Assembly: GCA_031216915.1 (NCBI GenBank)
Contig: CM062291.1
Location: 32,306,484-32,370,483, forward strand
Reading direction: 5' to 3'
DNA from: Pictodentalium vernedei
Taxonomy: Eukaryota > Mollusca > Scaphopoda > Dentaliida > Dentaliidae
DNA length: 64,000 nt
The notes under the pieces are model-generated. The model saw only the letters and a program-made list of their open reading frames with translations, was not told where the DNA came from and searched no databases. Below are positions 43,233-54,236 of this stretch, piece by piece. A program made the position numbers and the translations under genes. How positions within the stretch are numbered: position 1 is the first letter of the stretch; every line of letters begins with the position of its first letter.

Positions 43233-43423
43233 CCCTTACTGTGCTGTTGAAAAAATTAAAATTTTTAAAATATTTCAACAAAACCATATCATGTGACCCC
43301 TCATTGGAATGAGCTCATTGAGCTTGTTCCAATGAGGGGCCACATGATATGGTTTTGTTGAAATTTTTAAAAAAATTATATTTAAAATAATAAATTTTGA
43401 TATCGTCTGCCTTGGGTAAAGGG
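43233..43423. mobile_element. Family A TTAA element, copy 9 (short)
   Basis: Flanked by TTAA (43229-43232 and 43424-43427). The left arm is shortened ('cccttactgtgctgttgaaaaaatt'); core 'gtgacccctcattggaatgagctc' and complement; right end ...TGCCTTGGGTAAAGGG. It lies 40 bp from copy 8. Confidence 0.88.
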
Positions 43424-43849
43424 TTAAAAAGATAAAGAAAAATGGCACACCGCAATGGAGGACAAAAAAATAAAAAATCCCAGGTGTCATCCATGAAATG
43501 GGGACCCCAAGTACCACACAAACATGAATTCTTCATACTACTACATGTAATCTCCAATTTGTAATGCAAACAGAAGCTGGCTGAGGGACAAACTAGACCT
43601 ACTCGTAAACACAGCTAATGAAATACGCCCGCAATGTACAGGCTAACCCAAAATCAAGATTGCTATCAAGTCGATTATTATGCTTCATTTTGTGCTTCAT
43701 TTTGATACTCAGAAAAGGAAAGGAAAATAAAGTGTCACCATACGGTGACACAAAAAGTTACCCCCACTTATTTAACAATGCAAGCCTGACTATAGGTGAT
43801 ACAGTTTTTGAGGATATACAAATACTAAGTCAATAAAGACCAATTACTT

Positions 43850-44275
43850 TGGCAATAAAATCTCGAACGACACCTGCATTTCACTATGGGTATACAGCAA
43901 TTGGATACACTTGCATACAAAATATCAAGCCACTCAACCAAGTACTTTACAAGTTATTCATGATTGAATTTTGGGATGGACAGACGGACAGACAGATGAA
44001 CTGACGGATGGACCTTGTACTGCGGGTAGACATCAATAATATAGAGTTGCACATCAAATATGAAGTCATTCCATTGAGTACTCTGCAAGTTATTCATGAA
44101 TTAATTTCAAGGCGGACAAATTCTAAGTCCATAAAGGGCAATGACTCTGGCAATAAAATCTCGAACGACACCTGCATTTCACTATGGGTATACAGTAATA
44201 GGATACCCTTGTATACCAAATATCAAGTGACTCAACCAAGTACTTTACAAGTTATTCATGATTGAATTTTGCAGT
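43850..44275 (+). repeat. GGAC-type repeat with two units
   Basis: Two copies about 300 bp apart of 'ggcaataaaatctcgaacgacacctgcatttcactatgggtatacag' (as short segments) and 'ctcaaccaagtactttacaagttattcatgattgaatttt'; between them 'ggacagacggacagac'. It is a dispersed-repeat array and non-coding. Confidence 0.7.
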
Positions 44276-44483
44276 CCTGGAAATGAGACGGGTGCAATTG
44301 CAATTGCTCCCGTCAGCACCTGTGTTTTCTAGTTTACAGGAGCTAAAAAATGCATTTGTTGAAAAATATTGTGGAGCACAAATATGCCGTGAGGGCGTAT
44401 AAATGTGTGTTGTTTTGAGAAAACTGCACTCTGTGGCCAGTGGCAAGTTACTGATCCAGTTCAGCAGGTCCTTATACATTTAA

Positions 44484-45507
44484 CACTTACACTGCCGAAA
44501 GCGATTATTGTCACCTATTTTATGATGATTATCTGTACGTTCTGATATGTGCAGATCAAACCTATCATCTGATTACTTGTTGGAAAGGGCTCAAAGAGCC
44601 CTTTCCAACAATTAATCAGATGATAGACAGGCTTGGCAATTTCAGGAGAGCGATTTTTTAGCTCTCCTTAATGCCCTCCTGAAAGAATTAAGGAAAGCGA
44701 AAAATTGCCCTCCTAAATATTTTGGTCTGGGATGATTGAGATTACATGTATTATGCTCACATTAAATTTTTGTTGTAAAGCAAAAATGTAATTTAACTTC
44801 GAAGTCACATAACATCACGTAATTTCATTTTGAAAGTGGTTTAGTGGTAAAAGGTAATGGCTGCAACCATACCCAAACACAGTTGCAATCATTTGAAGCA
44901 AAATGGGTCACAGAAATTTTTTTTTTTCTGTCAGTTTCAAGTTCAGCAACTGACATCACAGTTTGAGGGGTAATTATTCAAGGAATATTGACACTATAAA
45001 ATACTACCATTACTACTATCCTGTCACTTGAAGCACTTGCACCAGGATGTGACTGTAGATTCAAGCAGACCTGTTGTCCAAGAAAGTCATACGCCTACCA
45101 CTACCACCTTCAACCCCCCTTGGAGGGTTGAAGGTGGTAGTGGTAGGCATATGACTTTCTTGGACAACAGGTCTGGGTACACACACAGGTCTTGTCAAGT
45201 GTGTGTTCGGTTGTTGAGTGAGACATCTATATGTCTAAGAGATTTCGCTTTACCTTAGTAAAGTTAATAAAATCACTGATGTAGTCTGTTGGTTTCGGTT
45301 TCAATGAGTTCGTTCAACTGGATACTTAAAATGCTGTGTAAAGCTAATTGCTCTCCTACGCTGATTGAGGAGAGCGATTTTTTGCCCTCCTGCATTTTTC
45401 AGAATGCCAGGCCTGGATAGAGTTTCAAGTATGTCATAAATTTTAATAAACTTCCTCGCAAACAGATCCTATATAATGGCTAAAGTGATCGTGGCTGCAA
45501 AAGGGTT
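44484..45507. mobile_element. Possible TTAA-type element carrying a G relative
   Basis: 'aacacttacactgccgaaagcgattattgtcacc' on the left and 'gtgatcgtggctgcaaaagggttacagtg' on the right are approximately complementary and resemble the AACCCTTT ends of the TTAA families. A strong palindrome at 44558-44625 ('atctgattacttgttggaaagggct' and complement) would be its core. TTAA flanks are not clean. The following element interrupts it. Confidence 0.45.
44628..45415. mobile_element. G-related element with its own core (788 bp)
   Basis: Ends CAGGCTTGGCAATTTCAGG and ...AGAATGCCAGGCCTG; exact 6-bp duplication GATAGA (44622-44627 and 45416-45421). Inner 'gagagcgattttttagctctcc' and 'gaggagagcgattttttgccctcc' are as in G. 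The core palindrome at about 45043-45173 has arms over 50 bp ('ctaccactaccaccttcaacc' region) and is unrelated to the usual G core. The G end-set is thus attached to different cores. Confidence 0.87.
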
Positions 45508-46090
45508 ACAGTGTCTGATGTTTGGTGACATTATTCCCTCAAAATTTATGTACTAACATTTTATGGGGGCAATTTACTCCTGTCTCTGATTTTACAGCAG
45601 CTTAAAACTGCACCCATTTGTTCATTTGCAGCCCTGGAATTTTGGGACGGACAAATGGTACGATGGACGAATGGATGGACAAGGCGATTCCTATATACCC
45701 CCGCTGGGGGTATAAAAAAATGATTGAAGGACAAAAACAATTGTTGATATGAAAACCACCGAGGAGTCGATGACAGATTTGAACATTTTTTACAAAGATT
45801 AGGCAAAAATCCATACATGTATACCGTTACACAACAAATTGATATTGTATATCTTGAACCTTGAAGTGTTCAAGACCTACCTGCAAAAATTCAGTCCAGT
45901 TGAAGTTGTAACACAGTCTGCACCATTTTTACAGGGATTTGGGTGGCATGATGGAAGACCTGAAAAATGGAGTAGGAAATCAAATTAGAGATTGTTTGAT
46001 GAAGCATAGAAGTAAAAACAGTGTGTCTTTTATCAATAGTCGTTGACTGCATCTTTGCTTTCACTTACAAATATGTACATGTACTAGACC
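45422..46090. other. Mostly unassigned; GGAC-type repeat end at 45625-45720
   Basis: A repeat end with 'gggacggacaaatgg...tggatggacaagg' and hairpin 'tacccccgctgggggta' is present. The rest shows no structure. Confidence 0.55.
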
Positions 46091-46147
46091 TGGACAGTAT
46101 TGGAATTTTGAGTTCGGTATCATTTTTTGTATTTTTAGGGGGTTATA

Positions 46148-47130
46148 CACTACTGCGCAAGCGACCATTACATGAATATGATATCCCAGGTCCATGATAT
46201 CTTCACTCAAGATCTAAGAGAAGTCGCTGACTAATATTGGCGATTGTTTGTCGAGTCAATGTCCGACACGATATTAAAATCGTCGTGATTCAGAGTCACA
46301 GATTACACCTGTAATTAATTTCTAGGGCACCTGAGCGAAAAGGATGTACTTATTGTCGTATTTTGCATGATTCTCACAATTTTGTGGTCGAAATACATGT
46401 ATAACTCAACAATCTCAACTCGACAAAATGACGTTGGCCTTACCAAAATATTTACGTTTTTAATCAGTTAGAATATTTTTTTTTAAATTCCGACAAATTG
46501 CAACATTCTGACACAAACGTACATAAATTAATTAAATTTGATTCGGAAAATTATTGATGACTGGTTATCATTCTGACATTCTGTGACATCAACATGCAGT
46601 AGTTCATTTGGTCTAATCTATTTCACAATTAATGCCGAGATTATGCTCTCTGGAGTTAATCCGTTTCACTCCAAATGTCTTGTCCAATTTAATTATTGCA
46701 TTCATTGTCCGCGTAATATCAGGGAGGGAGGGGGGGGGGGTTAATACTTTTTTCTCCCCCCACTGCACGTATAACAATAACATATGTGTGTATTGGGTGA
46801 GATAGCAGGGAGAGACTGATGTATCCCACCCCACCCACGTGACATTATACATTTATAATGTTATTATGACGTTATGTATATCGTATCAGTTTCTTGCTAC
46901 TTACTAATTCATATTGACGTCATCTGAATGCAGTGTGATCAAAGTTCTAATCTATTTCACAATTAATGCCGAGATTACGCTCTCTGAAGTTAATCCATTT
47001 CACTCCAAATGCCTTGTCCAATTTAATTACATGTATTGCATTCATTGTTCGCGTAATATCAGGTGGGTTTAATACTTTTGTCTCGCCTCGGACCTAGGAT
47101 ATTCATGTAACGGTCGCTTGCGCAGTAGTG
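46148..47130. mobile_element. TA-5 element (983 bp)
   Basis: Flanked by TA (46146-46147 and 47131-47132). Inverted ends of about 38 bp: CACTACTGCGCAAGCGACC and ...GGTCGCTTGCGCAGTAGTG, continuing with 'atgaatatgatatcc' and 'ggatattcat'. It contains a direct duplication of about 115 bp (46611-46722 and 46942-47063). No transposase. It interrupts a relic with h3-like ATACCGGTAT motifs. The superfamily is uncertain: the target is TA but the ends do not begin CAGT. Confidence 0.8.
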
Positions 47131-47528
47131 TACATCTAGTTGTATCAATATCAATACCATACAGCATCAATTTCAACTCACTCCATGTACCGACCTTCAC
47201 GGTATTGTCAATCACAAATGTCGATATTCTCAAACTAATGATAAACTTTAACTTTTTGGACTTGAACTTCATCTAAATTCATCACACGCACACTCAAAAT
47301 GAAAATGGGAAATATGAAGCATGTAAAGCTAACCAATCATTTCGAGGGATCTTCCACAGGCTGCCTGTCGTAAATGATTGATTGATTTTTCTAATACTGA
47401 TTGAATGAACTGCATCAAGTGTTTTGATTAATAAACACGCCTCTTCTATTCTATTCTATTTGAAACAGATCTATGGGTTACTCCACTTTATAATTGATTG
47501 TAATAAAATCAAAGGAAGTGCTGAAGTA

Positions 47529-48112
47529 CAGTGGAACCCTGTTAATTGAATAGGCCCCTCCTACCCCCATGGTCTGAAGTCAGGGAAAGCAGTCGAACCT
47601 TTCTGCCTCCATGCTTCCGGTGTGCCTGGTCTTGACTTTGATGACTTCAATAACCATCTCGGAAACCCACTTAGTGGTAATAACCTATATGTATTATTTT
47701 ATATATACAGTGGTGCCCTGTTAATTGAATAGCCACTTTGCCAATGAACATTATTCAATTAATAGGGATTGTGTGGCTTTCCTGAATTCTAGAGGTCAAC
47801 TTAGCATTTATTCTATTATATCTTGTTTGACAGAGCTCCATGAGCTCTGTCAAACAAGATATAATAGATTAAATGACACCTGTATTAGATGTGCCGAGGC
47901 CCAATGTGGCTATAAACAAAGGAAAACTGGGGAGAGTCTGGGTAATTTATCGACAGGTTACAAGATTTGTTATTCAATTAACAGGAGTTTACTCTGTAAC
48001 CTACATTCAATTAACAGGTCAAATTTGTATTGGAGGTATGGTAAATAGTTTTGTGTTGGGAAATTATATTCAATTACGGTAAAAGGGATATACAATTAAG
48101 AGGGCTCCACTA
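47529..48112. mobile_element. TA-6 element (pogo/Tigger-like ends), with an extra left end
   Basis: CAGTGGAACCCTGTTAATTG at 47529 and again CAGTGGTGCCCTGTTAATTG at 47708, each preceded by TA. Right end ...TTAAGAGGGCTCCACTA at 48112 followed by TA. CAGTGGAACC-type ends are characteristic of pogo/Tigger elements. The core palindrome 'atatcttgtttgacagagctc' and complement (about 47812-47870) lies in the 47708-48112 unit. The 107-codon frame (47725-48048) has no domain. Confidence 0.75.
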
Positions 48113-48710
48113 TACTGACTTTTTTGGCCAGTGATTTGCTTTAGAAATAAGCCACACGAATGTTTGGCGATTGTTTCAATAGTGACTATTATATACAAAC
48201 CAGTACAAACAATGGGAAGATGTGTTAAGGTTAATGAGCATCATTAGAAGAAAAAAAAATTTACTCATGTTTGTTTTGTGATTTATTTATTGAAGAATGT
48301 TACATATAGCCTGTTTGTGTGACCCTGTAATTGGCTTAATGTTCATTGAAGCTGTATATATCGTCTTTTCGCCATCATTTGCCCCTTGTACAGTTTGCAC
48401 AAAAAGTGATTTACATACCAAGTCAAAAAAGAAAGTATAATAGAAACAAATGTGAAAAAATAGCACATAGGATGAAATATAATAGTTCTAATGTTGCATG
48501 TTTGTGGACAAGAAGTCGTGCAAAGAGTTTAATGACAAGTTGTTGTTGTCCACCCAACCTTATACAATTTCACTACCGATTTCAAAATAGCATGTGCTAC
48601 CCGAGAATGTCAAATTGAATGGGTGACCAATGTTTTTCTTTGAGTTATGTTGTGCGAGAGAGCCTGGGTTATTGAAGCATGCTAGTTTTTGTCTTCCGAC
48701 ATTTTAAAAA

Positions 48711-50462
48711 ATGCCAAGGTTAGCCAAAAATCAGAGGTTGCATGCCATTGGTATGCATGAGGCTGGTATACCTCCAGATGAGTTCGCAGCTGAGTTTGGA
48801 ATCACTGTGGCCACTATTTATGGTCTCATGGGAAGGTATAGAACCATTGGATCTACATGTACTGCCGACCGACAACGTTCAGGTCAACCAAGAGTTACGA
48901 CCCTTGCACAAGACCGACACATCAGGACGTCTCACTTGCGGGATCACTTCCTTCCGGCGACGAGGACAGCAGCAATTACTCCTGGTAGAACTAACAATAG
49001 AATCAGTGCACAAACTGTCTGCAACAGACTCGCTAAACACGACATCCGAAGTAGGCATCCATACCACGGATAATCCTTACCCAGGGTTTCCACTATGGGA
49101 AAATTTGTGGGTCCGGTAGTTTAAAGAAAGTGAAACTCAGACACCTAAGGTGTCTGCCACACGTGCCAAAGTATAGAAGGGGGGGGGGTCTGAAAAAATT
49201 TTGATTTTTAGGTGCTCTCTGGGGGCATTCTGGTCTCTAAAATGCTGAATAATTGAAGTGGAAAATATGTATTTTTTCCTCTAACGTCGTTCCTAAATTC
49301 CCACGGGACACACAATGCTACATCTGGTCGGAGGTTTCATAAAAATACTAACCCAAAACAACACAAAATCCACGAATCCTGACAGTGACTGCAAAGCTTG
49401 ACCTCAATTTTTTTTATACAACCCGATATTCGAAAAGAACCATGATGCGGACGCGTGACTTCATACACGTGCAATTACATCATTTATCGCTCGAAATAAA
49501 AGCCAGTGATTTCGGGCCAAACACGACAATTTGAGTTCGAAATTTTATGGGCGACATTTAGGATTTGAACTTTGTTTCCCCCTCTCGTCTGGGGGTTATA
49601 AAGTATCAGGTTGTCGCCAGTAATAGTAGGCATAGTATACAACATAATTATGCCTATATTACGTGGAAACAAAGGATCCTGAGTGTCGTTATGATACAGC
49701 ATTGTACGACATTTTAACCACCAGCTTTTCTGACTGATCATAGTATGATCGGCGGAGGGAATTGGTCCGGTCGACGGACCCGCAGCCATTCTAGCGAAAA
49801 CCTTGCCTTACCCAACATCATCGTACCGTCACAATGGAATGGGTACGTCAGCGTGTTAGCTGGAATCCGCAACGTTGGAGCACAGTTCTTTTTAGTGATG
49901 AATGATGATTTTGTCTACGGCGTGCTGATGGTAGGGCAAGAGTGTAGCGCCGACGAGAACGATTTTCTGATGCTTGCGTGCAGAAATGTGGTTTCAGCAT
50001 GGGTAGTGTAATGGTTTGGGCAGGAATTTCCTTGCACCATTGAACGCAGTTGATCTTCATCGATGGTAATCTAAATGGAAGACAGCAATATAGGGACAAA
50101 ATTCTTAACGCTGTTGTTGTCCCATTCTTCAATGCTAACATTGGATTGCAGTTATTCCAGCAAGACAATGCCCGATGTCACGTGACTTTCTTGAGGAGCA
50201 GAGCATCAAACTTCTTGCCTGACCCCCACTTTCGCCAGATTTGTCACCAATTGAGCATCTTTGGGGTCAACTGGACCATCGGTTACGACTTCATGATCTT
50301 CAGACATTAGGCGATTTACGTAATGTTCTAAGGCAGGAGTGGAACACAATACCACAGGGTGACATCCAGAGACTTATCAGGTCCATGTGCCATCCAAGAG
50401 GCAAACGGTGGACACACACGCTACTGACCGCATGTGTGAACTTTTCATTTCACCCCACGTGA
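48711..50462 (+). pseudogene. Tc1-like transposase pseudogene
   Basis: The transposase would bind the element ends and cut and join DNA at TA. An open N-terminal part (48711-49073, about 120 residues) starts MPRLAKNQRLHAIGM and has the paired-like helix-turn-helix pattern ('EFGITVATIYGLMGRY'), then a 'RQRSGQPRVTT' linker. The reading is cut at about 49075 by a 723-bp insertion. Beyond it, 'EWVRQRVSWNPQRWSTVLFSD' gives the first catalytic Asp (codon 49897-49899). Next come two adjacent stops (49903-49908) and another at 49945-49947. 'VMVWAGISL' and 'FQQDNARCHVT' follow (second Asp, 50164-50166). After a frame change comes 'LSPDLSPIEHLW' (Glu, 50253-50255). The Asp-Glu spacing is about five codons short of DD34E. 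It is dead beyond doubt. Confidence 0.93.
49083..49805. mobile_element. hAT-like element h12 inserted in the transposase
   Basis: Ends AGGGTTTCCACTATGG and ...CTAGCGAAAACCTTG (imperfect complement), with 'ttgtgggtccgg' and 'gacggacccgcag' mirrored further in. Exact 8-bp duplication CCTTACCC (49075-49082 and 49806-49813), a sequence that forms part of the transposase reading 'ILTQHH'. Removing the element rejoins the two transposase halves apart from one missing base. No coding capacity was recognised. Confidence 0.88.
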
Positions 50463-50889
50463 CGTTAGCAACAGTAAGAACAAGAAATTATGCAAATTCA
50501 TACAGGTAGACTCGAAATATGAATTTACAATAATTTGTTTGGGATTAAAGTTGATAATACTAAAAAAATGGCTCCTCAAAGTTTATTATACTTTCTTTTT
50601 GGACTCAGTATATTATTGTTTATTGCTCGATTTACTGAATTATTACAAGACTTAATAACCTAAAATAAAACAAAGCTGTTTTTATTTGTTCTTGACCATG
50701 AGAGTTATTAGTATGACCCAAATATCGATTACATGTACCTGTGCCTCAATTCCTTATATGAAACTATGGGAATAACAGTGTATAGGTTTGTCCACATTCG
50801 CCGTATGTGCAGGGTACCACACGGTCTGAAATAAGTCAAAGGACAAGTTGGATAATATTTTATTACTGTAAAGTGACCTCCCTTACAGT

Positions 50890-51382
50890 GGGCAATTGGA
50901 CAACAACAGAAATGGCTCCTGGAACATTGGTTCGACCAATTGTTGCCAAGCATTTTTCTGTGATGATTCATTAACCACATTTTATTATGTTATGCAATTG
51001 TTCAATTGTTAATGTAAAGTGCTGCCAATGATACCATTCAATAAAGTTGAGAAACAACCACAATGTGTATTCTTAATTTCTCGAGACGCCCCTTTATGGG
51101 ATATACAAGTTTAATAACATGTGAAGCTTACAACTGAGCGTGCTTGCGGCAGTCGCTAGTTCATACCAGAAAAAATAAAGGTTGCACTCCATTGACTCAG
51201 GTTGCAGTAAAATGACCAGTCGTGCGCAGCTTGGCTGTATACGTGACTCTGAGAGCCATGTATACCGCCCAAGTGTGTGCGTCTGGTCATTTTACTGTGC
51301 CCTGAGTCAACGACGTTTAACACTGTGAAATATGTTCAATTTAATGTAGTTCTTTCAAGCCTCGACTTGTTTAGTAGTGCAC
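50890..51382. mobile_element. hAT-like element h8, copy 2 (left and middle part)
   Basis: 'aatggctcctggaacattggttcgaccaattgttgccaagcat' and the palindrome around 51208-51300 match h8 at 32869. The copy breaks off at 'gtttagtagtgcac' where h9 begins. 'ttaaacacta' after h9 (52879-52888) may be its last bases. Confidence 0.78.
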
Positions 51383-52878
51383 TAGAGCTGGTCGGTTTTG
51401 AAATTTCCCTCAGTTTGGTTTTGGATGAATAAAATCAGCTTTCGGTTCGAGTTTTTGTAACACAATATGCATTTTCCATTTAATGAACAAAAAATTATAT
51501 CTGCATATGCCTGCATAAAGAGTCATTCAAGCCCAGGGGCATAGATACAGGAGTCGGGAGTGTGTGTCGAGGGGGAAAGGAGGGGGGGGTTCAAACATTT
51601 TGTCACAAAGATGCCGCTTGAGACGGAAACTTTATGATTCCACCGTCCTGTCAGATTTGTTTTTCATTTCCATTCACAGCATTGACGTGTTGCCTGACAT
51701 GAAAATATGTGAAACGGGTCAGAATTTCAGAAAGCAACTGCCCAATTTCAAGGAGAAGTTGCGAACTTTAGAATACGCTATTTACTTTCGGTAAAACAGA
51801 TACCAATTTCACAATCTAACTAATCTGAGAAGTTGACATTTGTACCCGAAAGGAGCAAACACTAAATCCCAGAATCATTCATTTACAAAGCACTGAAGAG
51901 GTTATGCAAATTACCGACAAGTTTGTCACCTGACCTGATTTCCATGTCCATTCTTCCTTTCAGTTTGCATTGAATTATCATTGTCCGAGAGTCACTGAAT
52001 TCTGAGAATTCCCATTACTTCGAAAAACAACCCAGACACGTGCGTTTTGCACGTATAAGTGTATTTTGTTTTTTACTTTCGTTCTATTCAAATTTCTGAT
52101 TGACACTATGTATGACAGGTACATGTATGTGGAGCCAACGTTTTATTAATATTAATTTAACCCCTTTCCTGCAAAATGGGGTTCCCCAACATCAACTAAG
52201 TTTTGAGCGAACTGATACTTTGCAGGTGACACAGTCCATTCTTTATCAAAAACAGGGTTGTACTCTTCGGCATGATGATTCTGTATGAGGCGACGTACAG
52301 TTAAGTTAAAACTAGAAGTCCTGTCACGAAATGCGCGCTTATCTAGCCTTAATTGCGAGTAGGAATTGTGTGCAATTGCCATATCAAATGGCATCCAAAA
52401 CATGGCAGGTTCTCCTGGTTACTCATAGCAAATACAGGCAATGTTTCGGCCAATGGACCTACTGGTTACCTGGAGGTCCATTGGCTGAAACATTGCTTGT
52501 GCAGAGGCAATATGTACATAATTAAATAGCCTTACTATGGTCATAACGCGTAGATTAATGCGCAGATCAACGTGCTATTTGTGAGCTTTTCGTGACAGGA
52601 CTTCTGGTGTTAACAGTAGGTTGGAGATATTTACGTACTGGGCGATGACTGACTTACTGCATAATTGGCATTTGGCATTTCTATCATCGTTTCTTATTGA
52701 CATGCTACCATGCATTTTAGCTGACATTTTGTTGATTATACAAAATCTATGGCATGCGAAATGTGAATATTCAAAAGTTCAGCAAAAACGAAAATATACG
52801 TTTTTAATCTCTTTTTCGGTTTGGTTTCCACTAAAAAACCTAGTTTTGGTTTCGGTTCCGTTAAACCGACCAGCTCTA
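51383..52878. mobile_element. hAT-like element h9 (1.5 kb) carrying TA-3
   Basis: Ends TAGAGCTGGTCGGTTTTG and ...GTTAAACCGACCAGCTCTA. Subterminal 'ggttttggatgaataaaatcagctttcggttcg' and 'tttcggtttggtttcc...ggtttcggttccg' repeats are present. The flanks do not give a clear 8-bp duplication. The long interior (51640-52300) has no recognisable transposase. TA-3 is inserted at about 52301-52614. Confidence 0.78.
52301..52614. mobile_element. TA-3 element, copy 2, inside h9
   Basis: TA before CAGTTAAGTTAAAACTAG and TA after ...CTTCTGGTGTTAACAG. The interior matches 34044-34356 ('cgcgcttatctagccttaattgcg', 'gcaattgccatatcaaatggcatcc'), with core 'gccaatggacctactggtta' near-mirrored. Confidence 0.87.
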
Positions 52879-52889
52879 TTAAACACTAT

Positions 52890-53612
52890 GGGTTAAGAGT
52901 TAATATGTACGTTTGGGAATTTCCCCATGTCATAAATTGACGCCATGTCCGACTGTCAGTGTCCAATCAGACAATGGATATTTAAATTATTCAGCATGTG
53001 ACTGAAACACGCAGTTCAATGAGCTGAATTCCTTTACTACAACCTTCCATCACTGTAGTAGGAAATGAAATCTTTTACTATTGGATTGGGCAAAGCAGGC
53101 TTCAGGAAATATACTTACACTGCCTCATATTACATGTGTAGCGCCCTGATAGAACTTGTCTATTTATAGTGTAATAGGCTTTTTTTGAAACACAGTTTGC
53201 AGTGAAACTGCTCAAAACTAGGAGCCATTGTCTTTTGACAATGTCAGCACTCACACATGTGACTGGAGAAACAAAACAATGCAGCTTATGAATATGTAAC
53301 CAGGATGCTCTGGTTGAATAACTGTGATCCCTTAATGAAAACAAAACATCAAGGCCGAAGTCATAAACTCAGTTAGCTGAGCCTGAATATCGATTGAACA
53401 TACAATACATGTAACTTGACTTCAGTTGTTAATTATTTTCATGGGATTCATAAAAAATTCACAACACAAACAACACTAGGTATGTTTTCAAACACTTTTA
53501 TTTGAATACTTCTCTTTTTACTTACCGACTGACCACACTTCAAAGTTCGAAAGGTTTTGAATATATTTCATTCGATTTACATTTCTTGAGGATGGGCCTA
53601 CATGTAAAAGCA
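52890..53612. other. No recognisable feature
   Basis: Mixed AT-rich sequence. No repeat boundaries or coding signal were found. Confidence 0.5.
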
Positions 53613-53620
53613 GGTGCAAC

Positions 53621-54159
53621 TAGGGCTGTCATGATTTTTTAATTTAGGAATCGATTATTGTCGCAAATAATCAACAATAATCAATTAATCGTACCTAGAT
53701 GACCCCCCCCCCCCCCCCCCTCTCTTTGAAGTCGTTAAAAATGAAGTTCAAGTTAGCTGACCTACCTCAAGTAAACAACGAAGACGATCCTCTTTTTGGT
53801 ACATTCAAAGCTTTGATGTTCTGAACTTTTGAACCATCAGCGTAATAATCAAGACCGGTCATCAGTTGCGAACATTCAAGTGCTGGCTGGTCTTGATTAT
53901 TACACTGACGGTTCAAAAGCTCAGAACATCAAAGCTTTGATGTACCTGAAAGGCAAATGCTTCTAACGGATTCTTGAGGTTTAACGTCGAAGTTCTTGAA
54001 CTTTTACCTTTAGAAACAATAGTTTTTCATCCAATTTTAGTTTTAATTATTAAATGTCTAAAACGGGGGAAAATTTAGCGATTCGTCAACAACGAAAAAT
54101 ACTAATTCAAATTGATTTTGGCATGACCAATCGACAATCAATTAATCGTGACAGCCCTT
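53621..54159. mobile_element. hAT-like element h2, copy 2 (539 bp)
   Basis: Ends TAGGGCTGTCATGATT and ...AATCGTGACAGCCCTT; exact 8-bp duplication GGTGCAAC (53613-53620 and 54160-54167). It lies in opposite orientation to copy 1 and has a C run at 53703-53720. The core palindrome 'agaccggtcatcagttgcg' has slightly diverged arms. Confidence 0.93.
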
Positions 54160-54236
54160 GGTGCAACTGCAACCCATAAAATCATAAAAGCTTGAGACTG
54201 GGCTTACTGGTGAGAATGTGCTTACTGGTGGGTCAG

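Larger units (their letters stand above)
48418..50608 (+). mobile_element. Tc1-like transposon, decayed, with a hAT insertion
   Basis: Inverted ends: TA then CCAAGTCAAAAAAGAAAGT at the left (TA 48416-48417), and ...ACTTTCTTTTTGGACTCAG then TA (50609-50610) at the right. The total is 2.19 kb; without the inner insertion about 1.46 kb, normal for Tc1-type elements. It encodes one transposase pseudogene. It is the only autonomous-type DNA transposon recognised in the window; its ends do not match any of the TA MITE families, so it is not an obvious source for them. Confidence 0.88.
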
